Translations under genes and position numbers: made by a program
Virus record (IMG/VR): IMGVR_UViG_3300036859_000169
Location: 1-46,629 of that record
Strand: one strand, 5' to 3'
DNA from: a virus
Length of the DNA: 46,629 bases
Notes under the pieces: model-generated
The model's input: the letters and a program-made list of their open reading frames with translations, nothing else
Database searches by the model: none
What the model was told of the DNA's origin: nothing
In this document: in pieces, positions 21,543 through 29,215 of the stretch
How positions within the stretch are numbered: the first letter of the stretch is position 1
Layout of the letters: every line of letters begins with the position of its first letter

Positions 21543-21890
21543 ATGATCACCGAGGCTGACCACAAATCTCTACTCGCATGGGTCTTCACCAAAGAAGCGC
21601 CGCAGGGCGAGAGCGTTCTCTATAACCCTGAGAAATTTCAGGCCGCGCTTGACGAGATCGTGCAGCGCGAGCTGAGCGGCTTAAGGGCCCAGATTGAACT
21701 CTTGCGCGAGGCAAAGCTCGAGCTCGATGAATTCGAGGGCGTAATCGACGAGCAAACCTACGACGAGCACCGGAAATTTGAATTCGATATGCCGGGCGAC
21801 GCTGAGCTGCACATCGTCCTGACCGCGAAGGACGAGCGCCGGCTGGGCAAGGCGCTTACGCAGATGACCCGCGCGCTGATGGCACGCTGA
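21543..21890 (+). CDS. Accessory protein, 115 aa, helical centre
   Basis: TAGGAGGTATCG precedes the ATG. Residues 30-65 are a charged helix (DEIVQRELSGLRAQIELLRE); the C terminus is alpha/beta. No motif recognised. It belongs to the small-gene cassette with conserved junctions. Confidence 0.55.
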   Translation: MITEADHKSLLAWVFTKEAPQGESVLYNPEKFQAALDEIVQRELSGLRAQIELLREAKLELDEFEGVIDEQTYDEHRKFEFDMPGDAELHIVLTAKDERRLGKALTQMTRALMAR

Positions 21891-21931
21891 AAGTATCGCT
21901 TACCAAAGGTCTCTAATTCGTGGAGGTACAA

Positions 21932-22103
21932 TTGAGCGAGCACACACCGGGACCGTGGAAGTACGCTCGTGGCGACCCAGAACCCAATCAAGACAATTCG
22001 CAGCTCCACCGGAGAGGTGAGGCATTTCGAGACGAAAGCTGAGGCCCTGCGGTTCTGCCTCCGACGCGGCGGTGACAACCAGCTCTGGCGGATCGAGGAG
22101 TGA
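21932..22103 (+). pseudogene. Small gene disrupted by an apparent frameshift
   Basis: A strong site (GGAGGTACA) precedes TTG at 21932, which opens SEHTPGPWKYARGDPEPNQD. That frame stops at 22042. From about 21969 a second frame (+1) continues with IKTIRSSTGEVRHFETKAEA and ends LRFCLRRGGDNQLWRIEE at 22103. The two halves together read like one small phage protein with an HTPGPW start. Either a real frameshift, a sequencing error, or two tiny overlapping genes (TTG 21932-22042 and GTG 21969-22103). Confidence 0.4.
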
Positions 22104-22106
22104 TCC

Positions 22107-22523
22107 ATGGAAATCCGCAAATTCAAAATGCTGGAAGATGCGCTTGCCGCCGGCTTTAAGATCGACCTCGGCAATGGCGAATACGGTCGCGCCGATGTCA
22201 TTCCGAAATTGAAGCCGTGGAGGTGCTGCGGCTGCGGTATCCCATCGCCAGATCGCAAAAGGTCATGCGACTGCGCCACTGATTGCCTGTACCGCGATAA
22301 TGAGCAAGCGTTAAAAGTTAATCCCAAGACCTACGACACCAAGTGCTTCGACCTCGCCGAGGCGTTCCTGGAAGACTCGCCACATCTCGCCACTGCAAGG
22401 CGGACGGCAGAGCTGGCGGCGCTGATCCAGACAGCCATCGAGGATTGGCTCGACCACGAACGCGACAACTACGAACCGCCTGACCCACCGGGTTGGGAAG
22501 GCGGCTTCGCTGAGAACCACTGA
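22107..22523 (+). CDS. Cysteine-rich protein, 138 aa, possible zinc binder
   Basis: Residues 39-61 carry a dense cysteine cluster (CCGCGIPSPDRKRSCDCATD, then C), which could hold one or two zinc ions. The C-terminal third is acidic and helical, ending in a Pro/Glu-rich tail. The ATG lies three bases after the preceding stop. Unknown family. Confidence 0.55.
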   Translation: MEIRKFKMLEDALAAGFKIDLGNGEYGRADVIPKLKPWRCCGCGIPSPDRKRSCDCATDCLYRDNEQALKVNPKTYDTKCFDLAEAFLEDSPHLATARRTAELAALIQTAIEDWLDHERDNYEPPDPPGWEGGFAENH

Positions 22524-22558
22524 CGACACATCTCCGCATCTGCGGACAGAGAAGTAAG

Positions 22559-22777
22559 ATGCGACCGCTGACCGAGAAGATGCAACGTATGTTCGATGCT
22601 GTGAAGAAGACCGGCGAGGCCCGGCGCCAAATCAACTTCGACACGTGGCAAGTTGGCGACCAGCACTTCCATAGGTTCACCGGCGATGCGCTCGTGAAGC
22701 GCGGCCTCCTTGAACACTTCGTCGGGGAGCATGACGGTAACCACTACGACCGCTTCAAAATCGCAGACGACGAATAG
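22559..22777 (+). CDS. Small protein, possible winged-helix fold, 72 aa
   Basis: The order helix (EKMQRMFDAVKKTGEAR), strand (DTWQVG), helix (FTGDALVKRGLLEHFV) and a short hairpin (HYDRFKIAD) resembles a small winged helix. The ribosome site is modest. Located in the accessory cassette. A DNA-binding role is inferred from the predicted pattern only. Confidence 0.5.
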   Translation: MRPLTEKMQRMFDAVKKTGEARRQINFDTWQVGDQHFHRFTGDALVKRGLLEHFVGEHDGNHYDRFKIADDE

Positions 22778-22784
22778 GCAATTG

Positions 22785-23387
22785 ATGATGAGCACAACAG
22801 TAAGAGGTCAGAAACTCCGCGAGCTTGGAGCCCCAAAAGGGCTTCAAGTTACCGGATTTCGTCGCGCTCTCCGCGCCTTGATTGTCGAGTTTGTGGCTGA
22901 GCCGACTCCTGATGAGTTGGACGGCGAACCGCTCAATCCCGATTGGATCGAGTATGAGTTTGCAGAATGGTATGGTGACGTTAGTGTGGTGCCGGCAGGC
23001 TTTACTATCGAACGGCGCGATGAGGGTCGCGGTGTATGGGATTGCACAATTCATGTGTACGAAATCGAGGCGTCGGCCCCGCTCCCGCTCTGGAGGATAG
23101 GCGCATATGGCCGAATAGCCGATGGAGAGGGGCCGCTTATTTGTTTGCATATTTTCGACCGGTTTGGCCGCGAGCGAATATTGGATAACTCCCATCTGGA
23201 GCCGTTTTGTTTTTACGATATTTTTGAAAGCCCCGATGTGAGCAATGAGCAAAGAGAAGAAACAAAATCCTACTTTCAGGAACTCCTGAAAGGTACCACT
23301 CCGGACTCCGACCTTCCCAAAGCCGACCGAACTCGAAAGTGGAAAGCGGCCTATGACGCCCTCCGCGAATTGGGCGTTAAAATCTAA
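22785..23387 (+). CDS. Unknown protein, 200 aa, atypical base composition
   Basis: Start at ATG 22785 or 22788. The sequence is mixed alpha/beta with many aromatic residues (IEYEFAEWYGDVSVVPAGFT, LICLHIFDRFGRERILDN). From about 23120 to 23290 the DNA is distinctly A/T-richer than its neighbours, suggesting recent acquisition. Its stop shares bases with the next gene's upstream ATG. No family recognised. Confidence 0.55.
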   Translation: MMSTTVRGQKLRELGAPKGLQVTGFRRALRALIVEFVAEPTPDELDGEPLNPDWIEYEFAEWYGDVSVVPAGFTIERRDEGRGVWDCTIHVYEIEASAPLPLWRIGAYGRIADGEGPLICLHIFDRFGRERILDNSHLEPFCFYDIFESPDVSNEQREETKSYFQELLKGTTPDSDLPKADRTRKWKAAYDALRELGVKI

Positions 23388-23398
23388 TGGAGATTACA

Positions 23399-23890
23399 AT
23401 GGACTTACAGGTAAAGGGACTTGCCGCCACTCGCCAGACCTGGCGAGGCAAGACTGTGCGCGAATTGCTGGCAGAAGTTATCGCGGATAATCGAAACGCC
23501 GACGAAAATATACTACGTCGTGAATTCAGAGCGCGCCTTCGCGACGACGAAGAGTTTTTCCTAGCTGTTGCAGACTATGCGTTCGATGCTGCATTTCGGG
23601 CACTTACGGAGCAAAAGCAGCGCCATGCCCCTACCGCAGAGCAACGAGCTGCCACGGCAGCAGCATCGGCTGGGCGCGCTGCAGAACACGCGCGAGTCGT
23701 GAAGGGGCTGACGGAACAGATTCTTATGCTCAACCTCGAAATGCCCAACGGCAAGCGCATGCGTTATTGCACAGGCAGCGAGATGTCGACCTTCGGTCGT
23801 GCATACGAGAAAATCGGCCGCAGGGTCGGCAAAACTAAGCGCGTGGGCGAAGTCCTGGACGAAAAGCAAGTGCGTGAATTGATGAGCTGA
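23399..23890 (+). CDS. Unknown helical protein, 163 aa
   Basis: GGAG lies six bases before the ATG at 23399, which favours it over an ATG 12 bases upstream. The protein is mostly helical and charged (RQTWRGKTVRELLAEVIADN, EQRAATAAASAGRAAEHARV), ending in a basic region. Proteins of this general type accompany integrase modules in alphaproteobacterial phages. Function unknown. Confidence 0.5.
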   Translation: MDLQVKGLAATRQTWRGKTVRELLAEVIADNRNADENILRREFRARLRDDEEFFLAVADYAFDAAFRALTEQKQRHAPTAEQRAATAAASAGRAAEHARVVKGLTEQILMLNLEMPNGKRMRYCTGSEMSTFGRAYEKIGRRVGKTKRVGEVLDEKQVRELMS

Positions 23891-23896
23891 TCGAAC

Positions 23897-24223
23897 ATGA
23901 CCGCCCCTGCCCCAGAGACCGTCGAGCGCGAACGCGAGAAGCTCTACGTCACCGACGCGGAGCTGATCCGGCGCTTGGGCGTTCCTGAGAAGGAAGGGCG
24001 GCGGGTGCTACGCGAATTGACGACCAAGTCTCTAGGCTTCCCGAAGAAACAAAAGTTGTTTGGAGATCGCTACTATTGGCCTGCCATCCGCGCCTACTTC
24101 GACCGGATCAATGGTATGCTTCCGGTCGACGCGGCTAGGCCGATCACCGAAAACCGGGACCGCTCCCGGCTGCCGCGTCATTCCCAGCGGAGCCACCAAG
24201 CGGAGGGGCACCCCGATGAATGA
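23897..24223 (+). CDS. Putative excisionase / winged-helix DNA-binding protein
   Basis: Residues 16-75 resemble AlpA/Xis-like DNA-binding domains: LYVTDAELIRRLGVPEKEGR, then RVLRELTTKSLGFPKKQKLF and DRYYWPAIRAYFDRI. It lies immediately upstream of and overlaps the integrase gene by 8 bases, the usual place for an excision factor. The C-terminal 35 residues are basic and disordered. Function inferred from fold and context. Confidence 0.6.
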   Translation: MTAPAPETVEREREKLYVTDAELIRRLGVPEKEGRRVLRELTTKSLGFPKKQKLFGDRYYWPAIRAYFDRINGMLPVDAARPITENRDRSRLPRHSQRSHQAEGHPDE

Positions 24224-25508
24224 CTTTCCACGAATCCCGAACACGCCCGGCCTGACCTGGCGCCGACGCCGCATCCTTCTGGACAATGGCGAGCGCCGCA
24301 GCGGGTGGGAAGGGCGTTGGCGACCACGCACGGACCTCGTGACGCGCGGCTACCCGCCCACACCGATCCGACTATGGATGGGCATTGAGCCGTCCGAGGT
24401 CGAGGCGCAATGGATTTCCGATCGCTGCGTCGTCCTGCAAGACGAAATGCTGATCTGGGCGAACGGCGGCATCCCGACCGTCTCTAGCTTTGATGGGACG
24501 CTGCGCGCGCTCGCGGCCTGCTACCAATCCGACCCAGACAGCCGCTACCGCAAGATCAGATACGCCACCCGGAAAACCTATGACAGCCTGATCAAGATCA
24601 TCATGCAGGATCACGGCACCGAACTCCTGGAGGCCATCAAGGGCAAGACAGCACTACGGTGGCATGCCGAATGGCAACGATCGCGTGGTATCGCGCAGGC
24701 CCACGGCCTTGTCGGAATGTTGCGCATCCTGTTCGGCTTCGGCGCCACGATCATGGAAGACGAGGCGTGCAACGAGCAGTGCGAGCGGCTGTGCGCCGTG
24801 CTGCACAAGATGAAATTCGAGATGTCGGGCGCGCGCGTCGAGCGGTTGACGGCCGAGCAGGCGACCGCGGTGCGGCGCGCAGCTCGTGCCGGCGGCCGTC
24901 CCTCAATCGCCTTGGCCCAGGCTTTCCAGTTCGAATGCACGTTCCGCCAGAAGGACGTGATCGGTGAATGGGTGCCGATGGATGAACCGGAGCAAGGCCA
25001 ATTGACCCCGATCCACCACGCCAACAGAAAGTGGCTACGCGGCATCCGGTGGTCGGAGATCGACGCCAACTTGATCCTGCGGCACAAGACCAGCAAGCGG
25101 CTGAAGGATGTCGAGATCGACCTCAAACTGGCGCCCATGGTGATCGAGGAGCTGAAATTAGCCTTCGGGCTAAATTTAGCTGATGAGCTAACGAGGGCTC
25201 ATTTACCGGCGACCGGCCCAATCATCGTTTGCGAGGGCACCGGGCACCCCTGGGGTGGCGACGCCTTCCGGAAGTCCTGGCGCAAATTCGCTCAGGCTGC
25301 CGGCGTGCCTGACGAGGTCCACAACATGGACAGCCGGGCCGGCGCGATCACCGAGGCCACGGATTCCGGCGCTGCGCTCGAGGACGTGCGGCACGCGGCG
25401 ACCCACAGCAATATTGCTATGACCCAGCGGTATTCGCGTGGGGGCACGGAGAAGGTTGCGGGGGTCATGGGCAAGCGAATAGCGCACCGGAACGCATCGA
25501 AAACCTGA
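24216..25508 (+). CDS. int: Tyrosine recombinase (phage integrase)
   Basis: A 430-residue site-specific recombinase that inserts the phage into, and with an excisionase removes it from, the host chromosome. Catalytic residues visible: Arg 244 (CTFRQKDVIGE), Lys 291 (RHKTSKR), His/Arg around 369-374 (HNMDSRAG), His 397 (HAATHSNIA) and nucleophile Tyr 406 (MTQRYSRG). The first 90 residues would bind arm sites. GGAGGGG precedes the ATG at 24216. Gives clear evidence of a temperate lifestyle. Confidence 0.92.
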   Translation: MNDFPRIPNTPGLTWRRRRILLDNGERRSGWEGRWRPRTDLVTRGYPPTPIRLWMGIEPSEVEAQWISDRCVVLQDEMLIWANGGIPTVSSFDGTLRALAACYQSDPDSRYRKIRYATRKTYDSLIKIIMQDHGTELLEAIKGKTALRWHAEWQRSRGIAQAHGLVGMLRILFGFGATIMEDEACNEQCERLCAVLHKMKFEMSGARVERLTAEQATAVRRAARAGGRPSIALAQAFQFECTFRQKDVIGEWVPMDEPEQGQLTPIHHANRKWLRGIRWSEIDANLILRHKTSKRLKDVEIDLKLAPMVIEELKLAFGLNLADELTRAHLPATGPIIVCEGTGHPWGGDAFRKSWRKFAQAAGVPDEVHNMDSRAGAITEATDSGAALEDVRHAATHSNIAMTQRYSRGGTEKVAGVMGKRIAHRNASKT

Positions 25509-25648
25509 TGACGCCCATGACGCCCTGGAGAAAACGACAGATCAATGGGTTACGGGCTCCGATCACAGATAGTTCACGGGCAGTTGGCCCAATGAAATCA
25601 ATGGGCCAGGGCGTTATCAACACGGCGTAGGGACGCAGGGAGCAGCAG
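25509..25648. other. Region downstream of integrase, candidate attP
   Basis: Non-coding. It holds a direct repeat (ATGACGCCC twice at 25508-25525), a second pair of related words (GTTACGGGC, GTTCACGGGC) and an inverted repeat TGGCCCA (25585-25591) / TGGGCCA (25602-25608) with a 10-base loop. Attachment sites usually lie beside int, and such repeats could be recombinase binding sites; the core cannot be identified from this sequence alone. Confidence 0.35.
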
Positions 25649-25855
25649 ATGGCAAACGTCAAACGCGCAAAGGCCATGGATGTCTATGGCGCGCCGCCTA
25701 CCGCGATCTTGGAGCGGCTGACCGAAGCGCAAAAAGCCGAGCTTGATCGCTACGTCGGCAACGTCGCAGGCGAGGTCTATAGAATAGCGTTCGACTGCGG
25801 CAGACAACACATGTGGCGCGAGGTGAAGGCGACGCTGGACCGATTTGAAAAGTGA
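25649..25855 (+). CDS. Small helical protein, 68 aa
   Basis: First gene after the putative attP. The sequence is helical (TAILERLTEAQKAELDRYVG, GEVYRIAFDCGRQHMWREVK). No motif. Its ribosome site is GGGAGCAG. Unknown. Confidence 0.55.
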   Translation: MANVKRAKAMDVYGAPPTAILERLTEAQKAELDRYVGNVAGEVYRIAFDCGRQHMWREVKATLDRFEK

Positions 25856-25885
25856 CGACACATGCGTCGTGAGCAGGAGATGACG

Positions 25886-26095
25886 ATGCCAACCTACGAA
25901 GTCCAATGCGGCGACATCGAAGGAAGATTTTCGGCTGAGGGGCCTGGCGAGGCCTATCGGCAACTCCTCGCGCGAGCAAAGAAACCGATCTGTCTTGGTG
26001 TACTTGCACGCTTTCGGCGCGTTGATAAAGGCCGGACACGCGACGAAACGAAGTGGCGCTATCAAGAGCCGGAATGGCTGGAGAAGTCACGCTAA
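25886..26095 (+). CDS. Small protein, 69 aa, unknown function
   Basis: Start at ATG 25886 with AGGAG six bases upstream; two earlier Met codons have poorer spacing. It reads as a beta-alpha-beta unit (TYEVQCGDIEGRFSAEGPGE, then AYRQLLARAKKPI) with a basic tail. Family unknown. Confidence 0.5.
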   Translation: MPTYEVQCGDIEGRFSAEGPGEAYRQLLARAKKPICLGVLARFRRVDKGRTRDETKWRYQEPEWLEKSR

Positions 26096-26123
26096 GCGTC
26101 AGGCTGTAAGCCCGGAGGTAGCT

Positions 26124-26258
26124 ATGGAGCAGCACAAATGTGAACGATGCAGCGAGCCGGGCATCGCGTACAACGATGATGGTGTCTGGCTTTGCGAGGA
26201 CTGCTTATTCGAGGAGCAGATCGAAGCGAACCCAGAATTCGAAGACGATCACCTATAA
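26124..26258 (+). CDS. Zinc-ribbon-like peptide, 44 aa
   Basis: Two cysteine pairs, CERC (6-9) and CEDC (25-28), spaced as in a small zinc ribbon, with an acidic tail. GGAGGTAG lies before the ATG. Shorter than most annotation cut-offs, but the ribosome site and motif support it. Possibly a protein-binding or DNA-binding peptide. Confidence 0.55.
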   Translation: MEQHKCERCSEPGIAYNDDGVWLCEDCLFEEQIEANPEFEDDHL

Positions 26259-26268
26259 GGCGAATGCA

Positions 26269-26505
26269 ATGAACTTCTGGGAACGACACTTCGGAGGTCA
26301 CGTGAACATCGGACCAGCCACTATCTACGGCTGGAACGCGATGCACGTCGCCATCAACATCAGAACGAAACGATGGGGCTGGATTTGCTTCCATCCCACT
26401 TGGCACATGTTCGGCAAGTGGTGGCCTTGGTATTTCTACATCAGCCCGGATGCGACGCCGTGCAGCGCAAAGTTCGGGGTCGGCCCCGGCTTCAAGGAGG
26501 ATTGA
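26269..26505 (+). CDS. Tryptophan-rich protein, 78 aa
   Basis: Starts at ATG 26269; contains NIRTKRWGWICFHPTWHMFG and KWWPWYFYISPDATP. This W-rich pattern is common in short phage proteins of unknown function. The hydrophobic part could associate with the membrane but no clear span is present. Overlaps nothing; the next gene starts three bases after its stop. Confidence 0.55.
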   Translation: MNFWERHFGGHVNIGPATIYGWNAMHVAINIRTKRWGWICFHPTWHMFGKWWPWYFYISPDATPCSAKFGVGPGFKED

Positions 26506-26507
26506 AA

Positions 26508-26702
26508 ATGTCACAGGTACTTTCAGGCTGCGCAGTCCGCGCGGCGATCCAGCAGGAACTTCCGGCCGAAGAGAGGCACTATCTCGGCGCGATCCTGGTC
26601 CGCCTCAATGCGCTCTATGAGCTGACCGAAGCGCCGAACATCCGAGAGCAGCTTTCCGATGAGATCGGATGGCTGGAAGCCAGATTGGGCATAGCCGAAT
26701 AA
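26508..26702 (+). CDS. Small helical protein, 64 aa
   Basis: AAGGAGG lies seven bases before the ATG. Entirely helical (AAIQQELPAEERHYLGAILV, NIREQLSDEIGWLEARLG). No motif. Unknown. Confidence 0.55.
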   Translation: MSQVLSGCAVRAAIQQELPAEERHYLGAILVRLNALYELTEAPNIREQLSDEIGWLEARLGIAE

Positions 26703-26732
26703 AGTCCGACCCATAAGGCGATGGAGGGAACG

Positions 26733-26960
26733 ATGGTAACCGAGGCCCAGATCACCGCTGCTATTGCCGCATGGAACGATGCCTGTGGCGCCACCGAAGA
26801 GTGCCCGCGGTGCCAAGGGCGGGGCTATCATCACGGCTTCGGCGAGCATGGCCATGATCCGGATTGGTGCGAGACCTGTGGCGGCCCCGGCCTCGTGCCG
26901 ACGTTCAACGAACATGACGCCATGCGGGCCGCGATCGAAGCGGCGCTAATACATCAGTAG
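26733..26960 (+). CDS. DnaJ-type zinc-finger protein, 75 aa
   Basis: Contains CPRCQGRGYHHG and CETCGGPG, i.e. two CxxCxGxG-type repeats like the DnaJ zinc centre, flanked by helices. GGAGGG lies before the ATG at 26733. Short phage proteins of this type occur alone; they may capture or imitate chaperone contacts. Related in motif to 27183 and 28963. Confidence 0.6.
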   Translation: MVTEAQITAAIAAWNDACGATEECPRCQGRGYHHGFGEHGHDPDWCETCGGPGLVPTFNEHDAMRAAIEAALIHQ

Positions 26961-26982
26961 TGACTGATACTTGGAGAGATAG

Positions 26983-27186
26983 ATGGCTGAGCCAAAATGG
27001 GTTGCTGTTAATGAGGTCGGAAACGACAACTTCGCAACCAGCATTTACGAAAACGACTACAAAGGGCTGCTAGTCGCCCGCTGCAACCAAAACGGACAGT
27101 ATCCCGAACAAGCGGCAATGATCATCCGCGCGCTCGAATTCAGCAATGTCGTGTCGCTATTCCCAAGACCGGAGGCTGTCCAATGA
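26983..27186 (+). CDS. Duplicated cassette gene A1, 67 aa
   Basis: First member of a duplicated pair; the second copy is at 28744. The proteins differ at only four positions (three near the N terminus, one at the last residue). DNA bases 27016-27098 are exactly identical to 28777-28859, whereas the 3' part differs mainly at third codon positions. The sequence has a mixed fold (NFATSIYENDYKGLLVARCN) and no known family. It overlaps its partner gene by ATGA. Confidence 0.65.
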   Translation: MAEPKWVAVNEVGNDNFATSIYENDYKGLLVARCNQNGQYPEQAAMIIRALEFSNVVSLFPRPEAVQ

Positions 27187-27419
27187 ACAGCCCGCCACAA
27201 CAATGGTACGTCTGCGACGCTTGCGACGGTTCCAGCGAGATCGTTCGCGGCGAATGGGGCTGCGAGCCCGGCTGCGGACATCGACACATGATGGAAATCG
27301 GCGAGACGTGCGGGAAGTGCAACGGCGAAGGCGGGCGGGTGGACGATGTGAAGCCCGACCTTGACTACGAGTCAGCGATGGCCAGCGAACATGGTCCCGA
27401 TTTCATGCGCGAATGGTGA
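27183..27419 (+). CDS. Duplicated cassette gene B1, CxxC zinc protein, 78 aa
   Basis: Second gene of the duplicated cassette, paralogue of 28963. Two cysteine pairs (VCDACDG and CGKCNGEGG) form a probable zinc site; the conserved C terminus DLDYESAMASEHGPDFMREW is shared with the other copy. The paralogue pair is much more divergent than gene A. Confidence 0.65.
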   Translation: MNSPPQQWYVCDACDGSSEIVRGEWGCEPGCGHRHMMEIGETCGKCNGEGGRVDDVKPDLDYESAMASEHGPDFMREW

Positions 27420-27454
27420 AGGTATCGCCAACATCACACAGGCAGGAGATGAAA

Positions 27455-27718
27455 ATGGGCTCAAAGAATAATCCAGGCGACTTCGATTGCTACCACAACG
27501 CTCTGCCAGACGAGCCCATGTTCATTCTGCTGGCGCGCGATCCCAATGCGCCGAATCTGGTCGATGAGTGGGCGGTAGGCAGGATGCGAGATATAGCGCT
27601 AAACCTACGGCCTAAGTCCGACCTTCCCATGGTCGATGAGGCGCAGAAGTGCGCTGCCGACATGCGGCGATGGCGAAAGGAAAATGATGGCGCTTGGCGC
27701 AAGGATCACGCACGATGA
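27455..27718 (+). CDS. Accessory protein, 87 aa
   Basis: Start at ATG 27455 with AGGAG nine bases upstream, favoured over two earlier Mets. Contains PDEPMFILLARDPNAPNLVD and WAVGRMRDIALNLRP; small phage proteins with this pattern are widespread and uncharacterised. Its stop overlaps the next start (ATGA). Confidence 0.6.
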   Translation: MGSKNNPGDFDCYHNALPDEPMFILLARDPNAPNLVDEWAVGRMRDIALNLRPKSDLPMVDEAQKCAADMRRWRKENDGAWRKDHAR

Positions 27719-28023
27719 CGATGTCGGACATTCACATCGGGATCACGGCGCGAGCCGTCGCCGAGGCGATCGAGATTGAGCGCAAGAAGTCCGCCGCCGA
27801 GATCGAGCGGCTGCAAGCCGCCAAGCGCCGCGCGCTCGCCATCGCGGACGAGCGGGCGAAGGAGGCAAACGCGCTGAGGGCGGCGCTGCGTAGCGCGCGT
27901 TGTCCCGGCGGAGGGTTCAATGGGATGCCCAAGGACGCAGAGCCGACGGTAGGGCTCTGTCTCGATCATAAAGTGTGTGGCTGCGATCTGGGCGCCGCAC
28001 TTGAGCAGAAGGCGGGAAAGTGA
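27715..28023 (+). CDS. Coiled-coil protein with Cys tail, 102 aa
   Basis: Residues 15-65 form a charged coiled coil (EAIEIERKKSAAEIERLQAA); the C-terminal part has cysteines (RCPGGGF, GLCLDHKVCGCDLG) that may bind metal. ATGA overlap fixes the start. Unknown family. Confidence 0.55.
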   Translation: MTMSDIHIGITARAVAEAIEIERKKSAAEIERLQAAKRRALAIADERAKEANALRAALRSARCPGGGFNGMPKDAEPTVGLCLDHKVCGCDLGAALEQKAGK

Positions 28024-28196
28024 TGACGCAGACCTATCTGTTGCTGGTGGCGGCCTGGATCATGTTCGGATGTATGATTGTGGTGGCACTTGCCGCACGT
28101 CGTCGAAGTAAAAAACTCGACCGACTTATCGCGGAGACGCAAAGGGCAGCACATGGGCAAGCTGAGCAGTCTGCGAGCGGAGAGGTAAAGCGATGA
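28023..28196 (+). CDS. Single-span membrane protein, 57 aa
   Basis: MTQTYLLLVAAWIMFGCMIV forms a span, followed by a basic loop (RRRSKK) and a charged tail: N terminus out, C terminus in the cytoplasm by the positive-inside rule. The start shares one base with the previous stop and the end overlaps the next start, so it is well packed in the operon. Function unknown. Confidence 0.55.
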   Translation: MTQTYLLLVAAWIMFGCMIVVALAARRRSKKLDRLIAETQRAAHGQAEQSASGEVKR

Positions 28197-28432
28197 GCGA
28201 TCCTCGGCAGGAGGTCAGCATCGACTACACGAACTGGCGCGGCGAGCGCAGGTTTCGACGCATACGCCCGCTGCGCGTCGTGTTCGAAAACAACGAGTGG
28301 CACGCGGAGACGCAATGGCTCTTAGAGGCAATCGACCTCGACAAGAGCGCCGAGCTGACGTTCGCGCTCGCCAATATCCATTCGTGGACGCCAATTGCTG
28401 TTGGGCAAAATATAAGCCGGGAGGTAAAATGA
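28193..28432 (+). CDS. WYL-like domain protein, 79 aa
   Basis: Pattern IDYTNWRGERRFRRIRPLRV, then VFENNEWHAETQWLLEAIDL and KSAELTFALANIHSW matches the WYL-type SH3-like sensor domain that is common as a stand-alone protein in phages. No HTH is attached. WYL domains bind ligands or nucleic acids and regulate defence and DNA damage systems; what this one binds is unknown. Confidence 0.65.
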   Translation: MSDPRQEVSIDYTNWRGERRFRRIRPLRVVFENNEWHAETQWLLEAIDLDKSAELTFALANIHSWTPIAVGQNISREVK

Positions 28433-28599
28433 ACGCCGCCGACATCGTGACCAGGTTGCGCAGATCGATCACGACGGCCTCAAACGACGATGAATCGAAG
28501 CCGGGAACGGAAAAACGTCGTCGCCATATCGAGCGGATGGAAGCCATGAACGACGCGATCGATCTAATCTGGCAATCTGTCGAACCAGAGGCAAAATGA
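28429..28599 (+). CDS. Small helical protein, 56 aa
   Basis: ATG 28429 overlaps the previous stop (ATGA). MNAADIVTRLRRSITTASND is a pattern seen in phage proteins that help schedule or bind nucleic acid, but no function is known. The rest is charged helix. Confidence 0.5.
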   Translation: MNAADIVTRLRRSITTASNDDESKPGTEKRRRHIERMEAMNDAIDLIWQSVEPEAK

Positions 28600-28721
28600 A
28601 AACCACCTACTCGATTGATACAAAACGAGCATGGTGGCACGGCTTTATCTACGGGTTCTTTTCGTCCAGCATATTCTTTGCGTTTGCTTTAGCCGTGGTC
28701 CTAAGTTCGATAGATAGATGA
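28596..28721 (+). CDS. Membrane peptide, 41 aa
   Basis: A short frame overlapping its neighbour by ATGA. Residues 14-36 are an aromatic-rich span (HGFIYGFFSSSIFFAFALAV). The short N-terminal segment is basic. Unknown function. Confidence 0.5.
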   Translation: MKTTYSIDTKRAWWHGFIYGFFSSSIFFAFALAVVLSSIDR

Positions 28722-28743
28722 TGACCGATTGATGGAGACGAAT

Positions 28744-28947
28744 ATGGCTGAGCCGAAATGGATTTCGGTTGATGAAGTCGGAAACGACAACTTCGCAACC
28801 AGCATTTACGAAAACGACTACAAAGGGCTGCTAGTCGCCCGCTGCAACCAAAACGGACAATACCCCGAGCAGGCGGCAATGATTATCCGCGCACTCGAAT
28901 TCAGCAACGTTGTGTCGCTATTTCCGCGTCCGGAAGCCGTTCCGTAA
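28744..28947 (+). CDS. Duplicated cassette gene A2, 67 aa
   Basis: Paralogue of the gene at 26983; 63 of 67 residues identical. GGAG lies six bases before the ATG at 28744. The 83-base exact identity with the first copy lies inside the gene, not at its ends, which suggests recent gene conversion between the copies. Function unknown. Confidence 0.65.
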   Translation: MAEPKWISVDEVGNDNFATSIYENDYKGLLVARCNQNGQYPEQAAMIIRALEFSNVVSLFPRPEAVP

Positions 28948-28962
28948 AGAGGAGAGAGGTAA

Positions 28963-29184
28963 ATGAGCGACCATCGCATAGTCCTCTGTGAAGTCTGCGG
29001 CAGCGAAGGGCGAATTCTGACCGGGCACCCGAATGATCCGTATCCGCGCGACGGCGGTCCATGCCCCGCTTGCGAGGGGACCGGCCTGGAGGTGATCGAA
29101 GTGGAGCCGATCACAGAAGAAGACCTGGATTACGAGTCGGAGATGGCCCGCGAGCACGGCCCCGGCTTGATTCGAGAATGGTGA
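28963..29184 (+). CDS. Duplicated cassette gene B2, CxxC zinc protein, 73 aa
   Basis: Paralogue of 27183 with CEVCGSEG and CPACEGTG pairs and the same C-terminal signature (DLDYESEMAREHGP). GAGAGGTAA precedes the ATG. Unlike the first copy it does not overlap gene A but stands 15 bases away. Confidence 0.65.
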   Translation: MSDHRIVLCEVCGSEGRILTGHPNDPYPRDGGPCPACEGTGLEVIEVEPITEEDLDYESEMAREHGPGLIREW

Positions 29185-29215
29185 AAGTATAAGTCGCAAG
29201 AGATAGGCGATAGTG

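Noticed and set aside
25585-25608. Rho-independent terminator after integrase
   Set aside because: The 7-bp hairpin is not followed by a T-run on either strand; kept only as part of the candidate attP region.
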